Origin: Salminus brasiliensis
Taxonomy: Eukaryota > Chordata > Actinopteri > Characiformes > Bryconidae
Assembly (NCBI RefSeq): GCF_030463535.1
Contig: NC_132878.1
Coordinates: 29,448,261-29,512,260 of the forward strand
Length of the DNA stretch: 64,000 nt
Direction: 5' to 3'
Shown here: one piece after another, positions 58,501 through 64,000 of the stretch
How positions within the stretch are numbered: the first letter of the stretch is position 1
Layout: every line of letters begins with the position of its first letter
Notes under the pieces: generated by a model
The model's database searches: none
What the model was told of the DNA's origin: nothing
What the model saw: only the letters and a program-made list of their open reading frames with translations
Program-made: the position numbers and the translations under genes

Positions 58501-61015
58501 AACATTTTAAAAATTTGATCTGACTGAGCTGGATTTGTAGCTCTGTAACAGCAACAACCAAGCCAATGAAAATGTCCATTAAACAGCTTCTCATCAGACT
58601 GCACTGAAGCCACAGCTGAACTAGTGAGTAAACGTCCTAACAAAGGTGTATTATTGCTCCTTCCCAAGTGAAACCAACTAAGTAGGAATGACAAACAGTA
58701 TTACAATCTGCGTGTGATAATGCTATAAAGATATAATATTTGCCACCACTGTTTTATGGGGGGTGAGTGAGTGTGGGGTCACTGGTAGTTGTTGGCCATT
58801 TAAGAATTGGCTCAGTTACTTAGCTGTCTGAACATTTTTTAATATATATACACATTTGTTTCCCATCTTTCAGGTTGGAACATGATGTCAGAACATCTGC
58901 ATCCAAGGAAGAAACAATTACTGAGCGGCTCTTCTGTTCAGCATCCTTTTTAAGGCCTTGGACATTGTTCACCAGGTGAGCAGAATTACACAACTGTAAG
59001 AGAAAGCGAACAACTGCAGACGTTGCACAGAGGGCTGCGTTGTGCACATGGCAGCTGAGCAAGAGTATCTGCATGTGTTGGTTAGTTGGTTATTTACGGA
59101 GATGAGATTGGTGACCGTGGTTGATAACACCACTACCTGCCAGTGAGCTACCACATCACGTGGGAGACTGGATTTTGATTCCCAGTCTGGGTGGCTATGC
59201 TGCGCTACACCAATAAAAGTCCAGGGCAAGACTCCTAACACAATGTTGGCCCACACCATATTGGCTTAGATTGCCTTGTAAGTCGCTCTGGATAAGAGCG
59301 TCAGCCAAATACTGTAAATGTGACCGGCTCTAGAAAAGTCTCGTGTTTGGTAGTAGCGCAAGCCTATCATCTACCATTAGAAAGTAAAGAAGCACAAGTC
59401 AGATACCAAACATGTCTTACATTTACATTTATGGCTTTTAGCAGACGCTCTGATCCAGAGCGACTTACAAGGTTACTTGTAATACAAAGGTGAGTCAGTG
59501 TAGTGTTAGGAGTCTTACCCAAGGACTCTTATTGGTATAGCGCAGCACAGTCACCCAGCCCGTGAATCGAACCCCAGTCTCCCACATGGTGTGGCAGCTC
59601 AGTGGCAGGTAGTGGTGTTCTCTGTTGCACCACACCAAGCTTGTCTTGGTGGATCAACTAAAAACTGGTTCTTTAAAAGCACTTCTATACCAGCTACATT
59701 AAAACAACCTGATGACAGCACTTTAAATGCCTCAAACTAAAATGATAAATCAATGATCATAAAGGCATGCATTCAGTTTTCTCGTTCAGAGTTCATAACA
59801 GAAGTACATAACATGTCTGAACACCTGGTTCTCTTGTGAAGCAGTGATCTGCAGATACTGTACACTGAGGACGAGGACATTGTGCACTCATAGTAATGGG
59901 TTGAGCCGCTGAATCAATACAGAGCAAATAGCCGCCCAGGACCAGTCACTTCTCTATGAACTGATCTCACCAGCTCGGGTTGAATAATGACAGCATTTCA
60001 ACACCACATCCTCCAAACTGGACGACTCCACAGCCTTTTACGACAAGTGATGGAGATCTGAACCCAGCCACATATAGATAATACACTTGTGAAAACGACT
60101 CCTTGTGCTCTGAAGCTCCGCTGTTTTATACTAGTGCTAGCTAGCATAACTAACTACGAGGCTAATGTCATCCAATAAAAGCGGGTGTTTGGTGACACTG
60201 ACTTTCACTGCTCATCACATATAGCCTCATAGCTTAAAGAAAACACACAAAAGAAGCTAATTTCAAACACTAAACATGTCTTGGTTCATTGGAAATGTCT
60301 GACAAAGTGAAAATTGCAGTCAATCAGCTAGGATAGCTAGCTACTCCTTTAAGGAGGGTTAGTTGTGAAGGTGGTTATAATCGTAGCTTATTAGGAAATC
60401 TTATCACATATGGGGCTAAACCTGAGGTAGAGCTGCTAAAGCTACTACATAATAATATACTTAAGGCCTTAAATGTTGATAATTTGGTGTGATAAACTCA
60501 TGCTTCTCTGAAATGAAGCCCCTATCTCCTGAGCCACGCTCCCGTCAGACAGACAGAGCTACAGCTAGAGCTAGAGCAGCTGCTGCTGCTGCTGCTGCTG
60601 GTGGTGGTGGTGCTGCTGCTGCTGCTGGACACAGGGTCGGTTCTTTAGCTACGTTCATCCAACGAGAAAGACTGAGTAAACACGCAAGACATGCAGTAGC
60701 TGTTAACAGCCCCGGTCTTTAAATGTTCGCCCAGAGTGTAAAATGTGACTTGCATTTTCAGTCGTGCTCATAAATCGCTCCGTGTTTACAGCCGCTAGCT
60801 GCGAGGCTAACAACATTAGCATGGGGGATGGGAGCGCTCACCGTGCAGAAGGCCCGGCAGTACTCGGCGGACTCCTCGGCAGCCTGCTCCCGCTGTCTCA
60901 GCCGCTCCTCCAACCTCTGCAGGTGGGCCGTAAGATCCATAAGGCCGGCGCTTTTGCCCCCGAGCCCGGTCGCACTCTCCTCGCCCAGATCTAGCTCCTC
61001 CTGCCCGTCCGCCAT
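46555..61015 (-). CDS. znf292: znf292, zinc finger protein 292 (complete)
   Basis: Exons on the minus strand: 61015-60842, 57943-57789, 57350-57272, 57187-57052, 56705-56500, 54048-53912, 53661-53520 and 53436-46555. They total 2636 residues (human is about 2720). The first seven exons encode the conserved helical N-terminal region (AEYCRAFCT, SCVELLLSL, DCRDALEMICNLE, LFWSKL, ERCRQMSRLAKTVFHLLFF). The large last exon encodes about 16 spaced C2H2 fingers, starting at about residue 540 (CVLCDKEFLGHRIVRHAQTH), an acidic Glu run near RPYRCVHQGC, and AT-hook-like RGRPRK and LGRPRK motifs. SFKPMGFEVSFLQFLE near the C terminus is family-specific. ATG at 61015 is chosen; an in-frame GTG two codons earlier is not needed. 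ZNF292 is a nuclear DNA-binding transcription regulator. Confidence 0.97.
54990..55495. mobile_element. Non-autonomous hAT element with 8 bp target-site duplication
   Basis: Ends are TAGGCCTGTCGCG (54990-55002) and CGTGACAGGCCTA (55483-55495), inverted with one mismatch. It is flanked by a perfect 8 bp direct repeat, caatttac, at 54982-54989 and 55496-55503. Eight-bp duplication and this terminal type indicate the hAT superfamily. 506 bp, no transposase frame. It sits in the znf292 intron between the 56500 and 54048 exon borders. Confidence 0.9.
56860..57050 (-). mobile_element. Fragment of the Tc1/mariner-type MITE (as at 31330)
   Basis: 'atgcccaaaagttggtgg', 'acaccctttctaatgaatgc', 'cattcagctacttt' and 'gcaaatgcttgtctagtcc' correspond to the terminal and sub-terminal parts of the element, in reverse orientation. 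It lies in a short znf292 intron, reaching the 57052 exon border. Confidence 0.65.
59122..59325 (-). mobile_element. Teleost interspersed repeat, reverse copy
   Basis: The inverted version of the 5969 repeat: 'gggagactgg', 'gctgcgctacacc', 'gcaagactcctaacac' and 'cgctctggataagagcgtc'. It lies in znf292 intron 1, about 90 bp from a forward copy. Confidence 0.75.
59417..59640 (+). mobile_element. Teleost interspersed repeat, forward copy
   Basis: The best-preserved copy in the window: 'acatttacatttatggc', 'cgctctgatccagagcgac', 'taggagtcttaccc' and 'tcccacatggtgtggcag'. Together with the reverse copy it forms an inverted pair in znf292 intron 1. Confidence 0.8.
60577..60628. repeat. (CTG)n-(GTG)n-(CTG)n trinucleotide tract in znf292 intron 1
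   Basis: About eight CTG/GCT units, five GGT units and then about six CTG units on the plus strand, so CAG on the transcribed-gene strand. It lies 214 bp downstream of the exon-1 donor. It is not coding in the model here. Confidence 0.9.
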
Positions 61016-61260
61016 CTTCACATCCCGCTCGGCCGCGTACGCACAACGGTCATCACGTGACGCGCCAGACTCGCTTGCGTCTGCACGTATTTCAGGGAGG
61101 CGATTAGTTTCCTTTCACGCCCGTTTTCGGGGGAAGCCCCGCCCTCTGGCGGCGTAGCGCTTCTATTAGTCTCACTTCTCAACCGCTTTCAGATCAAGCC
61201 CCGCCCCCTGGGCGCGCGCTGTTCTAGCTGCAGTTTCATTTCACACCCGTATTACGGCAG
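61016..61260 (-). promoter_or_regulatory. CpG-rich znf292 promoter
   Basis: High CpG density runs from exon 1 outwards. Visible motifs are an E-box with adjacent CRE-like half-site (cacgtgacgcg, about 61054-61064), GC boxes (gccccgccc near 61136 and ccccgccccc near 61199) and a YY1-like AAGATGGCGG over the start codon. There is no TATA box. This is typical of a housekeeping CpG-island promoter. Confidence 0.6.
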
Positions 61261-61739
61261 CGGGCGTCATGTGACCCTCGTTGCAAGCACACACACACAC
61301 ACAGGAGGGCGTACAGACCCCCCTACCGGTGTCCCGCAAGGCTCTGTGCTTGGTCCTCCTCAGCTCTCACTCTACACTCGCTCTGTTGGTGCAGTAATAT
61401 CCTCTCCTGGGTTCTCCTGCCTCCTAACACAGTCTTGATACGTCTAGCTGACATCTCTTCATGGATGGCAGCCCTTTACCTGAAGCTCGGGCCTAGCAAG
61501 ACCCACCTGCTGTACATCTCTCGAGCTACAGAGCCTCACGACGATCTTGCCGTGTGCAGAAGCTAGCTTGGTGGCCCTCGTCATCCATCTCAAGGGTCAA
61601 CTACACACTATACACAAACCCCCTTCCTGATCTTTACTTCCTTCGGTTTCTGGTCGGGATTTTGCCAGTGTTACTAGATGAGTCGTGAATATCCAACACA
61701 CAGCTTCATTCAGGCTAAAGGTTTGCATGTATTTGTCAC

Positions 61740-61955
61740 TGTACAGTGAAATGTGTCCTCCGCATTTAACCCATCTGTGGTTGTGAACACACACATGAAC
61801 TAGAGGCAGTGAGTACACACACACCCAGAGCGGTGGGCAGCCAACTCCAGTGCCCGGGGAGCAGAGAGCTCAAGGGCCTAACAGTGGCAGCTTGTCAAGC
61901 CCGGGAATCGAACCCACAACCCTGTTATTGATGGCCCGGCGCTCTAACTGCCCAC
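61740..61955 (-). mobile_element. tRNA-derived SINE, minus strand
   Basis: Read on the minus strand it starts with a tRNA-like head: 'gttagagcgccgggcc' and a perfect B-box GGTTCGATTCC (61913-61903). It continues with 'gggcactggagttggctgcc' and ends 'gatgggttaaatgcggagg', 'acacatttcactgtacagtg'. The same family lies at 62384 in the opposite orientation. Confidence 0.75.
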
Positions 61956-62383
61956 TACCTTTTCCCATCTTCAGCTAATAGGTGTGACAATAGTGAAGCA
62001 GAGTTTAACACCAGCCGAAAACCCATGGCATTATGAAAAAGACCTATTTGTAGATCTTGCTAGCACCGGTATTCAAAAGCTCCTCCTCAGCATTTAACCA
62101 TGGCAACACGTTAAAAAGACATGTTAGAAAACATTCAAATTGATGCTCCATGGCTTCACACACACTTCCCCGGCAGCATCTTGTTGGAGAATCACTGAAG
62201 GTCTTAAAGGATACACCAGTCGTGTCCTATGATTTCTCCGAAACAAAGAATGCATTTTTCAGCGGTATCCTTTGATGACGTTACAGCTGAGGAATGCAGT
62301 TTTAATAATTAAAGGAATAATCTTGCCCTCTATCACTAATTTCTTTTACATACTAACATTTGTTGAGGAGGATTTGAGCTTGG

Positions 62384-62595
62384 GGCGGTGGTGGCTCAGC
62401 GGTTAGCGCACCAGGCTATTGATGACAGGGCTGTGGGTTCAATATCTGGACCCTTGGGCAAGGCCCTTCGATCTCCCTGCTCCCTGGACACTACAGCAAT
62501 GGCTGTCCACCACTCCAGGCACATACGCTTACCTCACTGCACTGCTGTGCACGGATGGGTTAAAGGTGGAGGCCAAATTCCATCTGTGTCCAACA
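62384..62595 (+). mobile_element. tRNA-derived SINE, plus strand
   Basis: A-box-like 'tggctcagcggttagcgc' is followed by B-box-like 'gtgggttcaatatc', then 'ttgggcaaggcccttcgat', 'ctccctggacac' and 'gatgggttaaaggtggagg'. It aligns with the reverse complement of 61740-61955. No gene function. Confidence 0.75.
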
Positions 62596-62679
62596 CTAAT
62601 GCTGAATATGATAGTCTTGTCTAAAGTAATACATTTCTATACTGCCTTATATCAAAATAATGTGTTCAGCAACAACACC

Positions 62680-62705
62680 GTGTGTGTGTGTGTGTGTGTG
62701 TGTGT
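62680..62705. repeat. (GT)n microsatellite
   Basis: Thirteen GT units directly follow 'aacaacaccg'. The surrounding 62600-63340 shows no gene or other recognisable feature. Confidence 0.9.
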
Positions 62706-63354
62706 CAAACAGCATGAAAGCAATTTGAATTGTTCTTTATTTGTTTGGATAAAAAGTCCAACACAGCTCACTTGTGGTAACACAGCACATGATATCATAG
62801 GCAGAATACAGGAACCCAAACCTCAACCTTCATCATTCAAATGAACTTTTGATCCAGGCCTTCTTGGTGAGATCCAGTCAGAAACTGTAGAACAACGCCA
62901 CCCTGAGTGTTAGCTGAGTTAACACACAGACCCAAACTGTTTATTGGGGCTGCTGCATTAGTACTGTTGTTTTCAGGATGACAGTGGTGGATTCAGTGGT
63001 GGTGTGTGAATTACCGCAGGGTTTGGGGTTTTAATGCACGGAACCCAATGACCCTCACTCTGTGCTCCCCCATCAGCACTGTGGTGAGAATGATGTGAAA
63101 GTTCAGTTCCAGAGTTTAGAGAAATGTCAAATGTATCCCGATCCCTCCTGTCTTACCCCCTTAGATGAGACATGTTTACGTTTCTGAAATGTGCTGCTTT
63201 AGTGGAACTACGAAGCACAAGCAATGGAAGCATGCTCATCAATTTGCATGATGCTAACTGCACGGTTAAATCATCACACACTCTTCTTAAACCAGGTTCT
63301 TAGGTGATGTCTGTTGCTTATGTGGTTTCTGACACTGTATTACTGTATTATAAG

Positions 63355-64000
63355 CTTCCATTATTTGTTAGATACATTATCCTTGTAGCTCCAGTGCTAA
63401 TTGGTGGGGTATAAGCGTCCATTACTTGTTAGCTACATTAGCCTTGTAGCTCCAGTGCTAATTGGTGGGGTACAAGCGTCCATTACTTGTTAGCTACATT
63501 ATCCTTGTAGCTCCAGTGCTAATTGGTGGGGTATAAGCTTCCATTACTTATTAGCTACATTATCCTTGTAGCTCCAGTGATAATTGGTGGGGTATAAGCG
63601 TCCATTACTTGTTAGATACATTATCCTTGTAGCTCGGTGCTAATTGGTGGGGTATAAGTGTCTATTACTTGTTAGCTACATTATCCTTGTAGCTCCAGTG
63701 CTAATTGGTGGGGTATAAGTGTCTATTACTTGTTAGCTACATTATCCTTGTAGCTCCAGTGCTAATTGGTGGGGTATAAGCGTCCATTACTTGTTAGATA
63801 CATTATCCTTGTAGCTCGGTGCTAATTGGTGGGGTATAAGTGTCTATTACTTGTTAGCTACATTATCCTTGTAGCTCCAGTGCTAATTGGTGGGGTATAA
63901 GCGTCCATTACTTTTTAGCTACATTATCCTTGTAGCTCCAGTGCTAATTGGTGGGGTATAAGCGTCCATTACTTGTTAGCTACATTAGCCTTGTAGCTCC
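63355..64000. repeat. About 61 bp minisatellite running off the window end
   Basis: Ten or more copies of a unit containing 'ccattacttgttagctaca', 'ttatccttgtagctcc' and 'agtgctaattggtggggta'. Copies are nearly identical and differ by a missing 'ca' in 'agctc(ca)gtgct' and by t/c in 'gtcta/gtcca'. A diverged relative lies at about 10215-10375. The array continues past position 64000. Confidence 0.95.

Noticed and set aside
62384-62595. A functional tRNA gene
   Set aside because: A- and B-box-like blocks are present, but there is no cloverleaf with paired acceptor ends and the sequence continues into a SINE body shared with 61740-61955.
63355-64000. CRISPR-like array or satellite with regular spacers
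   Set aside because: The genome is vertebrate. The whole unit is repeated with no unique spacers, so it is an ordinary minisatellite.

Overview
The window is vertebrate nuclear DNA, almost certainly from a teleost fish. It holds multi-exon genes with GT-AG introns. Its gene block znf292 / gjb7 / smim8 has the same order and relative orientation as I know from human 6q14-q15. The gaps are filled with fish-type repeats: Tc1/mariner and hAT MITEs, L2/Rex-like LINE pieces, a tRNA-derived SINE, long minisatellites and (CA)n/(TA)n tracts. All exon coordinates below were read by hand from splice sites and phase. In each gene model the exon lengths sum to an unbroken reading frame.

Layout, left to right. 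(1) 710-6970, minus: the 5' two thirds of rpf2 (ribosome production factor 2, Brix family); its last exons lie outside the window. One intron carries a minisatellite of about 20 copies. (2) 11545-14046, minus: a seven-exon, 375-codon actin-like gene. (3) 15015-30980, minus: an 18-exon gene for a 1492-residue protein with a SEC14/CRAL-TRIO-like N terminus, spectrin-like helices and a long disordered tail, but no DH-PH domain. The actin-like gene lies directly downstream on the same strand. The two can be joined in phase by a candidate splice, so they may be one gene. (4) 34140-36400, minus: smim8, a two-exon, 86-residue membrane protein whose intron holds about 1.4 kb of GT-rich minisatellite. 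That array creates long false ORFs. (5) 40154-43033, plus: a gjb7-like connexin split into three coding exons, with an apparent GC-AG first intron. (6) 46555-61015, minus: complete znf292 (8 coding exons, 2636 residues, about 16 C2H2 fingers) with a CpG-rich promoter at the right. (7) 61260-64000: no gene; two SINE copies and a minisatellite that runs off the window end.

The genes form no pathway or operon. rpf2 acts in 60S ribosome assembly, znf292 is a nuclear zinc-finger protein, gjb7 forms gap junctions, and smim8 is an uncharacterised membrane microprotein. The most unusual item is the SEC14/spectrin gene followed in phase by an actin fold. The second theme is repeated local minisatellite birth inside introns (rpf2, smim8, gjb7). 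In smim8 the duplicated material includes the end of a coding exon and its splice donor.
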